64,000 nt of DNA from Phylloscopus collybita (GCA_027886175.1 JAJNNQ010000011.1:1178001-1242000), one strand, 5' to 3'; shown: positions 26,501 through 37,870, counted from the first letter of the stretch. Numbers and translations are program-made. Notes: a model not told the origin generated them from the sequence alone.

Positions 26501-29500
26501 TGCAGCCCATGGTGCTTGTTTTCCAGGAGCTGTCATCCACTGCTGTGAAGTCTCAGGGCTCAGTGAGGAGGAGGGGGCTGAGTCGATTGCCAGAGGTGGA
26601 GCGCCACAACATCAGAATGCAGGAGGTATGTGGGAATTTGTCTCCCTTCCATGTTCCCAATGTGGAAAGCAGTTCTGTAGCCCCACTCCCACTGGTGGCC
26701 TCAGCATTGCCCACCGAGGGGCCTCACATCCCTCCAAGCCCATCACAAAGCTCTGCTGAAGCAACTGGTCACTGGAGAGGCCATGTGGGAGGTTTGATAG
26801 GGCTGTCTCAGGATGCTCCCTGTGCCTGTGGAGGGCATTGGTCCCGTTTACCTCATCAGGTGGTTGCCAGGAAATTTTGGGAGGTACTTTGGCTGCAGTT
26901 CCCACAAGTCTCCCACAAGTCTCCTGTTTTTCTGAAGGCAGTGAGAAGTATTTCCAAAGACAAGTTCTGCAGCAGAGAGAATTTCTTGCTGCCAGGAGAC
27001 ATTCCGGTTGACTTGAATGTAGTGTATACTCATGGATAAGTGGCTGTGGGAGAAGATTTTCCCCATGGTTCCTCCACTGGTCAGTGGCATGGATGCAGGA
27101 GGAGATTAGGGTGATTCTGGCTGTGCTTGGGGAATAGGCCCCTCCAGCTCTGACTCTACTTTGCTCCGAGACACAGCTGCTCTTCTGTATCCATTTCCAC
27201 ACTCAACAGCTCGATCTCTCCTCCCCTCCCCTCCCCTCCCCTCCCTCCAGGTTTTTGATGTCCGGCCAGCGTGGGGTGAGCTGCAGCCGGGAGAGAGCCA
27301 GCTGGTCACCTTCACCTTCTTTGGCCACGCCAACATCGTCGCCCGTGTCAAGGCGCTGTGCCACGTGCACGGAGGCCCCACCCACCAGGTGGTGGTGACC
27401 GGGGAGGCTTCGGTCCCCAGATACCAACTGGACCTGGAGGAGATTGACTGGGGGCTGCAGGTACCACAGGCTTCTCCTGGCACAGCTCCTTGTCCTGCAG
27501 TCATGGCCAGTGGGTTCCTGCTCACCTCGATCCCAGGCCCCTTCTCAGCTCCTTTGTTGGCCCCGGGGCTTAGGATCCAACCTTGGAGAGATATGTCCAG
27601 CATCCAAGCTGGTTTAGAATGGCCATCTCCACCCCTCCCCTCCCTTCTCCCCTGGCCCAGGGACATCACCCTGTCCTCTTCAAGGCACCTACCACGGCCA
27701 CCTGGGGAAGACAAGGGTCCCAGTGAAGATGTCCAGAGGGACACAGCCCTGAGATAGCCCTCCACTGATCAGCTGCTAAAGCCTGAGCTCCAAGGAGGTG
27801 CTCCTGTCTAATGCTCTTGCTTGATCCACAAAAGAATGCAGGCGAGAAGTTGGGATTTCAGTCACTTCAGTAGCTGAAGAGCATGTCCCAGAATAATCCC
27901 CACTTCACTCTTTTTCAGTTGAAAGCCCACAAATATTTCCAGCTGCTGGCCCTGCCCTGTCTGTGTTGTCCTGAGTGTCTCTCTTGTCACCTGTATGTTT
28001 CTTGCCAATATTTGCGTGCAGGTGCCTTTTCTTCTGGAATTCCTCTCTTAGAAATGCTCTGACTTTTAGACACAATTCAATGGGGACAAAGTTGTGGAAG
28101 TAAAAGCAAACTGTTCATTAGTACCGAGTCAGCTGAGCCGAGTGTGCATCTCCCTCGCCGAGAGCCGAGCACACGCACCCCCTTCACCAAAATGGCTTTT
28201 TTATACCCTTCACCCAAATGGTTTCTTTTATATCCTTTATACCTGGCAGGGGGGTCCTGTCCCCTTTCCCATTGCCTGGCTGCTCGGGAACTTACATTCT
28301 CTCTGACCCCCAACTTTGCTGTCCCCTCCCCTCTCATCCTACTTCCTTTTAGTCAGGTCTCCAACCCCGCCCCTCTCCCAGCTCACAGCACCACCCAGCA
28401 AACCAACCGGAACAAATCCAAACCACAAGCAACAACACACAGAACCAACAACTTTCATTCTTTCACGTAATCACTCTTGGCTTCATCTCACACACCTCAG
28501 TGCCACCTCCTTTGTTTCTCCTGGCTGTCGCTGACCCCTCAGAGTGCAGAGGACCTGTGTCCCCTGGGACACGTACTCCTGGCCCTCACATGGTTCTGCC
28601 ACCTCTCTGTAGTTGTGTGCTTGAATTGTGGCTGTTTGCTTCCAACAGCATGGAAGAGGAAGGAGATTCCCAGCATCAGGCCTGTATCTGTAACTTCCCA
28701 CTCCTCTATCCTGTCTCCAGGAGCTTAACAAAGTCCTCAAAGCAGAGGTCACCCTGCGCAACACCGGGTTTCTTGAATTCACCTACGCGGTGCCAGACTC
28801 CAGCACAGGCACTGCAGAAGACCCTCTGCCTGGTGTGCCCATGGTCGTGCCCCCCAAAGTGAGTAGCACAAGTCATTGGCTCTGGCCCTGTGTCAGGTGA
28901 CCCAGGAGAGTTAAAGAAAAAAAGAGAGGGAAAAGAGGGAAAAAAGTAAGGGGGAAACGCCAACCCCAGCCCTGGGAGACAGGGCTGAGCAAATGCTCAC
29001 CTGCTAGACTCCCCTCTGGCCTTGGTGGGCAGGTACCGCTGGCCAGAGGCACAAGTGCTGAGCTCTCAGGCTCTGCTGATACTGGAGTTGGGTGCTGCTG
29101 GCTCTTCTGAGGGTCACTTTCTTCCTTGTCCCTGCCTCCCTGCTGCCAGCACTAAGCAGCATTTCCATATTCCTTGCTTGACCCTTAAGCTCCTTTGCCA
29201 GAACTTGCACAGCCTCTGTGCTGGTCCCTCCCTCCTGCAGCTTTGCCTCTCTGCAGGAGCTTTGTGGGACAGTGAGGGCACCAGGGAGGAGTGGGGCTGA
29301 AAGAGCAAGGAGAAGAGTTTGCAGCATCCCACCATCCTAGCTTCTCAGTCCTGCCTGGGTGTCTTGGAGCTTTAGCAGTATTCCTGTCTCTGGCCCTCTT
29401 TGGAATGGCAAGGGGAAGGCAAATGGCTTTCCCGTGGTTCGGTGCGTGTCTCGTGCAAGGGCTGACACTTGGCTGGTGCCTCCTCCTGCCAGCACCTGCA

Positions 29501-31127
29501 GACACAGCTGTGCCTGGGCCCTGCAGGCAGCTGCTGTGGCAGCATCCTGGCGCTGGCAGCTGGGCCGGGCTCCCTCTGGCTGCAGCCCTCTTGTGTGCCC
29601 GAGCAACTCCGGAGTCCCAGGGGCAGGGTTTGTCCTGCTCAGCTGCTTCTCCCTGCACTGGGAGCAGGAATGGGGAGCCCAGGGTCCAGCCCGGTGTGCA
29701 GGGGGAAGCCAAGGAAAGCTGCAGCTGTGTCCTGTCACCTAGAGCCCTGTTTTCCTTCAGCAGCCTTGCTGCTGTCAGCCCAGCCTGGGGTTTGGACAGC
29801 ATTTCTGAAAGCCCAAAGAGGAGGATGGCCCTTCCTGCCATCACTCTCATGGCCAGATCTCATCCTAGGCTCGGCTCCTGCATTTCCAGAGATGCTTGTT
29901 TGCAAGAAACCACGAGTCAGGATGGCGTAAGCACAGAGGCAAGAGGTGTTTGTGTTGGGATCATTAATAAGGGGTCAGGCCCTTGGACACCAGCCTGGAA
30001 TTGCTGATGTGCTGTGACAGGGGCTGCTGGCCCTCCTGAGAGTGCAGGCACTTGACTCCTTTTCCACAGAACCTGGCCAAAGAGTGTTTGTTTGTTGAGC
30101 ATGGCCCTTGCTGGCAGAGGCCATATGCCACGAGCAGCAGAGCTGTGCTCACATCAGGCTGTGCTGGGGCTGCAGCCTTGCCAGACCTCAGCAGGACACA
30201 CTGCAGCCCAGGGTTGGAGGCGCAAGCTTTTGGGCGCAAGGAGGGTAAAAAGTGATGGGGTCTGATGTTTTCTTCTAGATGAGAACCTGTCTTCTCAGCC
30301 TGTCTGTCCCCTGAGCCATCCCTCATCAAACCTTTGCTGCTTTGCTTCCTCCTGTTCTGTCCCTGCAGGGTTCCATTGCAGGTGGCCAAGAGCAAGTGTT
30401 GGAAGTCTATTATCTGCCAGAAAAGCAAGGAGCCTTCTGCAGCAGTTTCCACATCCACGTGGATTATCTGGATCCAGCAGAAATCTTCCTGAAAGGGGAG
30501 GGAACCTTGCCTAGCATGACCGAGGACCTACCCAGCATGTTGGAAGGTGAGCACTAGCTGTCCTCTTCCAGGAAGATGCCCTGGTTTTTCCCCCTCCATA
30601 GCGCATCAGGCAGCTCCCACCCATCTCCACCAAGCCTGGAAGCTGCAGGGCTGCCAGACCAACACTTTGGCCTCTCTGGTTGCTTCCTGAGTTTTGAGCA
30701 GTTGAGCCCATTTAGGCTTTCTCTCAGGAATCACCCTGCAGATCTTGCCAGCACATTGTTGGAGGCCTGGAAAGGTGATGGCCAGGCAGAAAAGCTTGGC
30801 AAAGCTGTAAGAGAGGCTGGCAGGGCTTTTGGCAGGGTTGGTTTTACGTGATGTGGCAGGGGATGAGATGGTTCCCTGTGAAGGAGAAGTGAAAATGCAC
30901 ATGAGGGTTCAGAGAGGAGCAGCAGCATCCACTGTGTCTGGGAGTGGCCAGTGGTGGGGAAGTGGGACTTCCCAGCTTCAATGGGGTTGGCAATGTGCCT
31001 AGTCTTCTATTTATGGATAATTTTTTTCCTTCAGAAAAGGAGGAGGAGATAGTGCCAAAGAAAGAAAAAACCCGACGGAAGAAGAAAGTCATCCATGGAG
31101 CCACTGATGGTCAAGGCTGAACAACAG
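5570..31127 (+). CDS. HYDIN: HYDIN (hydrocephalus-inducing protein homolog), partial, 27 coding exons
   Basis: HYDIN is a giant protein of the C2b projection of the central apparatus in motile cilia. The exons encode a run of ASH/MSP-like immunoglobulin-type modules, with signatures such as PPEVVFQNYSPGQ, LDFPDQLDFSECPVK and EIDFGMIPALQDSPR. Candidate start ATG is at 5,615 (context aaaATGG). All exons have GT-AG borders, and the frame is kept over all 26 junctions, giving about 1,420 codons against about 5,100 in the human protein. The frame ends at TGA 31,118-31,120. In the same exon a second frame (from ATG 31,095) stays open to the splice donor, so a 1-base gain or 2-base loss near 31,070-31,095 probably broke the gene. 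No later HYDIN exons are seen. This is therefore a 3'-truncated paralogue or an interrupted gene. The first two exons are the least certain. Confidence 0.85.
6301..6631 (+). repeat. 331-bp direct duplication, copy A
   Basis: This is nearly identical to 7,191-7,522, with only scattered substitutions. Both copies begin around gctaca and end at cctag. They sit in consecutive HYDIN introns and flank the 6,754-6,873 exon. The copies carry no recognisable gene. Confidence 0.9.
7191..7522 (+). repeat. 331-bp direct duplication, copy B
   Basis: Second copy of the unit at 6,301-6,631. The spacing of about 890 bp means that unequal crossing over between the copies would remove or duplicate the single exon between them. 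Confidence 0.9.
18750..19290 (-). repeat. Antisense solo LTR in a HYDIN intron
   Basis: Read on the minus strand this looks like a promoter-bearing LTR. It begins near TGTTTAGTGACGATG, has at least five CCAAT/ATTGG boxes between about 19,150 and 19,000, a TATA-like tttaaaag at about 18,975, a poly(A) signal aataaa near 18,825, and an end near GCAACA at about 18,753. No internal retroviral sequence flanks it. A clean target duplication was not found, so the limits are approximate. Confidence 0.6.
20985..21025 (+). repeat. Short tandem repeat of a 15-bp unit, about 3 copies
   Basis: The unit ccatggatttcc plus a short spacer is repeated about three times inside a HYDIN intron. It has no known role. 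Confidence 0.6.
26205..26310 (-). mobile_element. CR1 LINE fragment (3' end, antisense)
   Basis: The phrases gaatggtttggcttgg, aagggac and tagttccagccc match the well-known reverse-strand consensus of the 3' end of avian CR1 retrotransposons. Only about 100 bp remains, within a HYDIN intron. It is non-coding. Confidence 0.7.
28075..28470 (-). repeat. Probable antisense LTR in a HYDIN intron
   Basis: On the minus strand two TATA-like boxes (ggtataaagg and gatataaaag, about 28,245-28,225) precede a GC-rich transcript-start-like region and a short AT-rich tail. The other half is C-rich on the + strand. This is LTR-like, but no partner LTR or target duplication could be defined. Confidence 0.4.
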
Positions 31128-32800
31128 GTGAGTGTCCAACATCTCCAGGGCCTCTTCAGCCGAGGGGCTCCCCCAGCAGCATGCTGGGTCTGGTGGAAGA
31201 GGTGGAGGGGTTATTCCAACTTGGGTAATGGGAGGAGTAGCAGCTGTGCTCCCTCTCCAAGTTGCCTTTGCTTGTGGCCAGCCCATCCTCTGCACTCTCA
31301 GAGCTCTCAGAGAGATACTGCCATCATCAGATGATGAGATTTCTGGGCCACTTGCTGGCTTTGGGGAGCTTTTGGTCTGTTCTCTTTTGGGACTGAGAGA
31401 GAGATTTGTATTGAAGTCTTTATACCTATAAAGAGAGCAGAATATTCAGAGTCAGTGAAGGGCCAAGCACCAGCAAACTCTTCTTCTCTTGCACCGTAAA
31501 TGGCAAGAAGGGCAACTGAACTGGTGAACTTGGTGATTTCCAAATGGCCTTATTCCTGATAGCCCTCATTTACTTTCCTTATTGGTGTAGATTCCATGAA
31601 GCATCTCTCTCCTCTTCTGGAATACAGACATTAAGCAGAAACAATTGTTCTTTAAGCAAAAAACAACTTTGCCTGTTTCTCTACCTGTCTGATGGGAATG
31701 ATGTGGTTTCTTCTCCAGTGCTACTGCCGACCTTGCAAATTCAGCTGAAGATCACGAAACTGAATCATCCATACATTCTTCAGAAGACAAACCTCGAGAG
31801 ATACCGAGAGATCAGAACCTCGAGGATTGGCGTTGGCACACCTCGTTTCCCAATAAAGCAGGGAAAATAATGACTTCTGTGTAGAAACCTGTGAATGCTG
31901 AGCTCTCTAGGCAGGCATGGTGTAAACTTCATGAGATCCTGCACAGTCTTCCTCTGCTCCCAGATGAAGCTTTTCAGGACACAGAACTGCATTCTGCCCA
32001 CCCCTGTGACGCACCTGGAGCTTTTCTGGCCAGCCTTAAGCACTACCTGAAGTCCCCCCATGTCCCTTGCCACTGGAATTGGGTAGCTAATACTCTAAAC
32101 CCGTCTCATGACGCCAGTGACACCCTTACCATGACGGTGGATGATGGTCTGATAGCAAATACGTTACCTTGGTGGCACTTTGGCCCAGATAGCACTGGGG
32201 ATTGTGGCAGACTCGTAGAGAGAAGACTCTTGGTCCGGTGTGAGCTGTATGACACTGATTACATGGATCATCATGGCTAAACCTACTGCTACGGTATCTA
32301 AATACTGTCACTGCAGTATAAAATAGAAGCAGGTCTAAGGGGCTATAAGCAGGTGTGGCCAGAAACCCACAGGTTTACATTCCTTGGCATTGCAGAACTC
32401 ACAGCGACAAAGCAACTCCAGAGCTGCTTCAGGATTTTATCTCCAGACATGGCTGGATCTTAGTTGGATCTGCAGTCAGAGGCACCAGGAAGCCAGCTGG
32501 GGCACGCAAGGAGCTCAAGTGGCACACGGGGAGGATGGCACGAGCCTTTCAGCACTTGCTCCTTGCCAGGTGCAAGGGAACCCTACGAGGCTCGGCGGGA
32601 GGCTGCAGCTCTTCCTCTGCCTTCTGGACCCCTTCCCATCAAGAATGGGATTTCACACTCCAGGAGAGCAGCCTCCCTGAGGTGCACTCCCAAAGGCAAA
32701 GGTATTCTAAAGTGAAATTCACTGCTCTGACCTGTGCCACTTTGCTTCTGAGTTTAACAAGAGGAGCCTCCCCACGAGCACCCCTTTTTGCAGATACATA
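31128..32800. other. Region after the HYDIN break; one unrecognised open frame
   Basis: No further HYDIN exon was recognised. A plus-strand frame runs from a possible splice acceptor (ttctccag, ending 31,718) to a TAG at about 31,882, and continues open from 31,885 to a stop at 32,278. The 130-codon second part begins without an ATG. I do not recognise the product, and it may be chance or a decayed exon. Confidence 0.3.
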
Positions 32801-32809
32801 GGATAGAAG

Positions 32810-33459
32810 AATGCATGAGTCTTATTATTTGCTTAAAAACAACATTATTATAAGCTTTAAGCAGATTTGTAACAAGAAGCTTTGAACTATAGCTTTAGAA
32901 AATATAAAAGGAGTTGTAATCACCTTAATAAAAGAAAGAAGTGATCTTATCCCAAGCTAAGAATTGATGTTCCTGGAAAGGAATACTGGACTGCCCTGGA
33001 AAGGGAAGCTAGACATCACCTTCACTGATTTACGACCCTGGAGAGGAAAGCTGGACCGCACCATCACTGAATTTCCATCCTGACAAAGGAAGCTGGACCT
33101 CACCATCATTTGATGTACACTTCTGAAGAAGGGAAGCTGGACATCATCTTCGCTAATGTACAACTTTAGGGTATAGAAATTATACATCATCAGTAGGAAC
33201 TGATCACAATGGGGTATTAAAATTAAAGTTCACAAATAGAAACTAGGAGGAAATCAGAAAAAAAACCCTGCTGAGAAATGTTTATGAAGATGCTCAATAA
33301 ATACCAGCAAAAAATTTGTAGCCGGCGTGCAGCTGGAGGGGAGACCCCCACTGTACCCAGCGCGCTGCTTTGCTCACACTTTACTGCTTGAAATAATGAA
33401 TAAATAAATTGGTTGCTGCTTGACATAGTGGCCGAGTCAAGCTCTTTATTCCTTACAAC
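32810..33459 (+). repeat. Probable LTR with internal degenerate ~50-bp repeat
   Basis: From about 32,975 to 33,150 a degenerate unit containing ggaagctggac followed by atcacc or atcatc recurs four times. It is followed by AATAAA signals (33,295 and 33,403) and an end near ccttaca (33,459). This layout fits a retroviral U3-R-U5. The 5' limit is a guess and no internal retroviral region adjoins. Confidence 0.4.
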
Positions 33460-33639
33460 CGGACAGCGTTGCAATCACAAAGCAACACTTGCACAACATT
33501 ATCACAGGAATGACTTACCCCCGTACAAAACCGTGGGAAGCACCTGAAACCACACACAGTTACAAACCGAAATGAACCTTAGAGGGCACATCCTTCTACA
33601 CTCCTACTACTTAACCAGAGTTGAACTTCCCGTGTCCGT

Positions 33640-33960
33640 AACACGGTGGGACCGTGCCATCTCCGAGGTCCTTTGCAGCGGCCTGGTTCTGTGAGCCGGT
33701 GCCGGGGGCTGCTGCGGGCGCTGCCCGGGCGGGCGCGGGGCGGAGGGCGCTGCGCAGCCGGGCCAGGGCGACGGGCGGGCCCCGGCGGCTCCGCGGCCAT
33801 TCCACAGGGCGGCAGCGCGGGAGCCGCGCCACGGCCAAGGAGGGAGCGCAGCGAGCCGGGCAGACGGAGCAGATGATGGGGAAGGAGGGCGGCACAGGGC
33901 GCCGGGGACGCCAAGGAGGTGCGAGTCATCGGCTCAGAGGAAAGCCCTCCGTTCTCCTAC
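33640..33960. promoter_or_regulatory. CpG island
   Basis: A dense CpG block (for example gcgctgcccgggcgggcgcgg) lies between AT-rich flanks. Open frames on both strands through it are alanine/arginine/proline-rich and have no recognisable domain. This suggests a promoter or first-exon region rather than coding DNA. No downstream gene can be assigned. Confidence 0.4.
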
Positions 33961-34039
33961 CCGTAATTAGGAACATCAGTGCATGGGTTGGATTTCCCCC
34001 CAAAAGGGAAAGAAAAAATCAAACTCAAGGGAGGTGATG

Positions 34040-34500
34040 CCCCCCACCCATCCCGGGGGGTTCGGCCCCTCACCTTTCAGCCCCGGGAACAGCGCCGGGA
34101 CTGGGCGGGTCCGAAGCGGGACTGGGGGGGCATAGGGGGCTCCCCAGTACCGAGGGGGACCCTTGGGGCTCGGTCCTGTCCTTCCCCCGCCGTTATCAGT
34201 GGGGACCACCCTTATCACCAGGGACCCCCCACTCGCAAACTACCGGGGACCCCCCACTGACCGGGACCCTCCCATTGTCTGCCACCCCTCCTTCAACGAC
34301 CCCCCCAAAGCTCTAGGACCCTTGCCATCCTTGAGCCCCCCCAGTGCGCCAGGACCCCCCACTCACCGCCCCTCTCCCACCCATGGGAACCCCCCCTCAC
34401 CGCGTCCCCCCCCGATCACCAGGACCCTCCCAATCCATGGGACCCCCGCACTCACCACGCACCCCCCTCAGAGCCCCCCGGGCCCAGCGCCGGGGCCGCT
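34040..34500. repeat. C-rich imperfect tandem repeat
   Basis: Runs of gaccccccactc-like phrases recur every 20-40 bp. The composition is strongly C-rich on the + strand. No gene is supported. Confidence 0.5.
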
Positions 34501-34539
34501 CCGCAGCCGAGGTACCCGAGAAATGCCGCCCGCAGAGCC

Positions 34540-34720
34540 CGCCACTCGCCGCGATTGGCTGGTTCTGCCGTCACTCCTGGGTCTGACTGCGCGCTGATTG
34601 GGCAGAGCAGAGCAGGGACACGCCCACGTCTCGCCCCCATCGCGTAGAAGAGCCGCCATTTTTTGGATCCTCTGTGCGGAGGAGGCGGCGGCGGAGCTCG
34701 GAGGCGGCTCCGGCGCAGGT
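34540..34720 (+). promoter_or_regulatory. CCAAT-box promoter plus non-coding first exon module (copy 1)
   Basis: The + strand shows an inverted CCAAT (gattggct), cgtcactcctgg, a second inverted CCAAT (ctgattgg, 34,594-34,601), a gccgccatttt YY1-like site, then a GC-rich first-exon-like stretch ending in a donor (ggcgcag/gtggg, about 34,719). The same series of elements occurs inverted at 63,715-63,900. A likely target is the zinc-finger gene downstream, but no transcript evidence is available. Confidence 0.5.
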
Positions 34721-34744
34721 GGGAGCCGCGCTGGGTTGTGCCGG

Positions 34745-34782
34745 GGCTCGGGGCTCGGGGCTCGGGGCTCGGGGCTGGCTGC
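34745..34782 (+). repeat. GGGGCTC heptamer repeat, about 5 units
   Basis: The heptamer ggggctc is repeated about five times directly after the candidate splice donor of the promoter module. The G-runs could form a quadruplex in RNA or DNA. Confidence 0.7.
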
Positions 34783-34839
34783 GGGCGGAGTGGGCGGCAG
34801 GGGGCTCTGGCTGTGGCTGGGTTGTGCCGTGTCCTCGTT

Positions 34840-35030
34840 AATATGCACCCCCCTTTTGTAAAACATCCGATATTCCTGGCTCTGTTCAGGCTTTGTTTTT
34901 CTTCTCCGTGTTGAGGAATTCAGCAGGACCTTGGCTGAGCAGCAGTCCGTGTCAATGAGTAACATTTTCTGGAACTGATGACTTTCTCTCGTTCCTTTCT
35001 TATCTCCAAGTCCCCGTCCCTCTCTCCGAG
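34840..35030 (+). repeat. Segmental duplication, copy 1
   Basis: Shares with 37,655-37,870 the phrases ttaatatgcacccc, gctctgttcag, caggaccttggctgagcag and aacattttctggaactga in the same order and orientation. The copies are diverged, with small gaps. No coding content is recognised. Confidence 0.75.
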
Positions 35031-37654
35031 CATAATCACTCACTGACTCTGTTTTTTCTTCCTGGGTCTTGGTTTTGGGATTATTGTCAGTGACCTCAAT
35101 TCTGAGAAAAACGAAAATTCAATCTTAGAATATTTTCCAAAAGTTTTCCTGGCCATCAGCCAAGGAACACCCTGCACTTTAAGGCAGCCGTACCTCTGTG
35201 CTGTTCCTTTACTGAGGTACATGCATATTCATGAGTTTCATGCTCTACTCAAATTTTCTTGGCTGCTTTTGATGTTATAGAAACTTTTCTTTATTTTGGT
35301 TTTCTGCTGTGCCGTATCTATGTAATATTCTCCAGATCAGGTCAATCTCTTTATTTCTTCTTGTGGCCTCACCCTGTTGTTTCACACTTCCCAGAGAGCG
35401 AACAGTTCACAAACTCTTCTCTCCTTCTTCTCTGCTGCTCTGGTTTGTGTGGCCCTTATCTCATCCCTAGGAGAGGTCAGTCAGCAGCTGTGGGAAACCA
35501 CCTGATTGCTTTATACAGTTCTCTGGGTTACACACAAGTATTTGACCATTTTCTATTTTGCTCAGGCCTACAGTACAATACATTCATCCCATGATCAGTT
35601 CTAGAAGCTGTCAGGTGTCTACATCAACATCAAATACTCATCCCACTGCTGCTTCCATGAGTTACACGGTGCAGACTTCAAATGAGCAATGAGGTTAAAT
35701 GAGCAAGCAGCTCAAAGCGATTCTAAACTGCACTGTGCTTACAATCAATAACCACAGATAAAGACCAGCACACAAATGTGAAAGCCAATATTCTCGGGTC
35801 ATTTTCAACAATTCCCTGTCCTTTTGTAGCCCTTTGTGGCTCAGGAGGCCTGGCTGCCACCTGCATCCCCTTGCTCAGCTGCTGACTGAGCTGCACTCAG
35901 CAAGGTGTCCTGCATGGCCCAAAGATGAGAGTTGCTGTAGCACAGAAGAGGAGGAAGATCATTCGTTTAACCCCTGGTGTGCCAGGGAACCCCGAAACCA
36001 TGTCCCATTCCCATCCTTTCCAGGTTTGGGCTGGAACATGAGCTGCTTTCTTATTTCCTTTGTTCTCTGTTTCACCACTTTTCCGTTGTCATCTCTTTGC
36101 CAGCAGCATCTTGAGTCATTTAATTTTCCACACTGTGCTCCTCCTTCTGCTCATGGATAATCTGACCCCATCCCATGGTGAAATGTTGTGTTCCTGGTTT
36201 GAGTGGGTTGGTGGGCCAGACTCAGGAGCTGGATCTGTCTGCTTGGTTCTTCTTTGGAGGTCTTCTTGTAATGTAATTATTGCTTGCAGTGTCCTTGTGG
36301 CCTGCAGCTGGCAGCCTGATTCCTTGCCAGGGGCTGTTTGGGTGGGCTCTCCCCTGCCCAGGAGGGCAATGCCTCTGCCAGGGCCTTGTGGCCGAGCCGG
36401 TGCCCTGGGTGCTGGGGCCCCCTTGGGCCCTGGGCTTGATCCCTCAGGGGCTGTAAAACTCTGCCATGGCCTTTGCCTTCCCCTTGGCCTTTTCCTCCTC
36501 CCTTCTTGCCTTCTTCCCCTGCTGTGCCTTTGTGACCAAGTGCTGCAGGGGCTTCTTGTGCCCCTCCTGCAGCGCCCCTGAGTGCCTGTGGGTGCTCATC
36601 CTCTGACAGCTGCTGAGCTTTCTGCAAAACCATTCATTTCTGCAGGCACCCAAGCAAAGTCATTCAAGGATAATCTCAATCCTTCCACGTAGAATCCACA
36701 TTTCCCATCTTCTTCCTCTTTTCCATCAGCCTTTTTCTTCCCGCAGCGATTCCTGCTGCTGCTTCTTTCCTACATCATATTCCTGCACATTCTCTTTCAC
36801 CCTTTCCCTTCCCAGCACACCAACACCATCCATCCCTTGTTGTCTAAATCCCTTCTTGACTTCCCTAATTGCCCCTCTGGGTGTCCAGGTCCTTAATTAC
36901 CTCTGGGAGAATGTGCAAACTGCCTCAACATTCTCCTAAGGGACACTTGGATGGACACAGACATGGAGACTGACATGGGGACAATGGACATGGAGGGGGA
37001 TGTGGCCATTCAGGGGGACACAGGCACAGGTGGTGATGTGAGGGACAATGACAGGGACGGAAACATGGTGGGGAGACAGCCATGGGTGAGATAATTTGGG
37101 TTCATCATGTCTTTTGCTGGGACACATTCCTGGCTTTCTCTTTTCCTCCCTGCATGGGTGCCCTGCCGTGGTTACTCCCTGAAGATCCCAGTGTCCTCCC
37201 TGATGAGATTTTCAGTGCTCTCTCCCTGCTGACTCTTCCCAGCCCCCCTGATCTGTCACTCGTCTGTCTCCTGGACACTCTCGGGTCCCCAGTCAATCCC
37301 CGGTGCCGCCACCACCCAAGGGAGCCGATCACCCAAACTGGGTGAGGCACCTTCAGCTCCACTCACTGCCCGCCACCCCGGGCGGTGGAAGGAGTTCCAG
37401 AAGAGCCCCAAGGTGTGTGAAAAAATTCCCATCACCAGAGGTTTGTGTCCACAGAGAAGGCAGAGGAGCCCTGTACAAGTCATTTCATTCATAAAACAAG
37501 GGAGAGGCCATGGGACATTTCCCACAGGGTCTCTCCAGTTGTTGGAGGACGCAGCCTCCTTTTCATCCTAATTTTCCTGGCTGCATCTCCCTCGTCCTTT
37601 CCCCACTGGCTGAAGTGCTTGAGAGGTACAGACTTCCCAATGCACCTCCCACAT
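35031..37654. other. No gene recognised
   Basis: Short frames occur on both strands, including a lysine-rich minus-strand frame at 36,444-36,653, but none has recognisable domains or convincing splice context. Some may be decayed exons of the zinc-finger locus. Confidence 0.35.
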
Positions 37655-37870
37655 ACCCCCCTTAATATGCACCCCACTTCTGTCTGGGTAGGGATATTCA
37701 CAGCTCTGTTCAGTCTTTGTTCTTCTTCTCCAAGTTCATGAATTGAGCAGGACCTTGGCTGAGCAGCAGTCTGTATGGTCAGTGAATAACATTTTCTGGA
37801 ACTGAGGGCTTCTTCTGTCCCTTCCTTGTGTCCAAGTGCCTGGCCCTATCTCCAAACAGATTCTCAGCAT
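37655..37870 (+). repeat. Segmental duplication, copy 2
   Basis: Second copy of the segment at 34,840-35,030. It lies just upstream of the retroviral insertion at 38,002, in the interval between the promoter module and the zinc-finger exon. Confidence 0.75.

Larger units (their letters stand above)
5615..31127 (+). other. HYDIN: Exon map of the HYDIN-like gene
   Basis: Coding exons: 5615-5686 (exon may begin at 5570), 6754-6873, 7711-7830, 7964-8098, 8300-8499, 10328-10452, 11028-11226, 11649-11832, 12186-12285, 12779-12897, 13936-14159, 15017-15084, 15883-16118, 16858-16958, 17625-17760, 18212-18376, 20528-20680, 22569-22807, 23166-23421, 24404-24547, 24715-24858, 25344-25657, 25842-25962, 26527-26625, 27251-27460, 28721-28858, 30369-30546, and 31035-31127, whose frame is broken. 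The borders were read from cag/exon/gt signals plus frame continuity. The first two are supported only by splice signals and phase. Those from 7711 on are also supported by HYDIN-like protein sequence. Confidence 0.75.

Noticed and set aside
29185..30007. Overlapping 221-codon minus and 238-codon plus frames
   Set aside because: Mutually overlapping intronic frames with no domain and no splice support beyond the HYDIN exons.
32940..33190. Possible CRISPR-like spaced repeat
   Set aside because: Units are degenerate, spacing is irregular, and the context is a vertebrate LTR. CRISPR arrays are not expected here.
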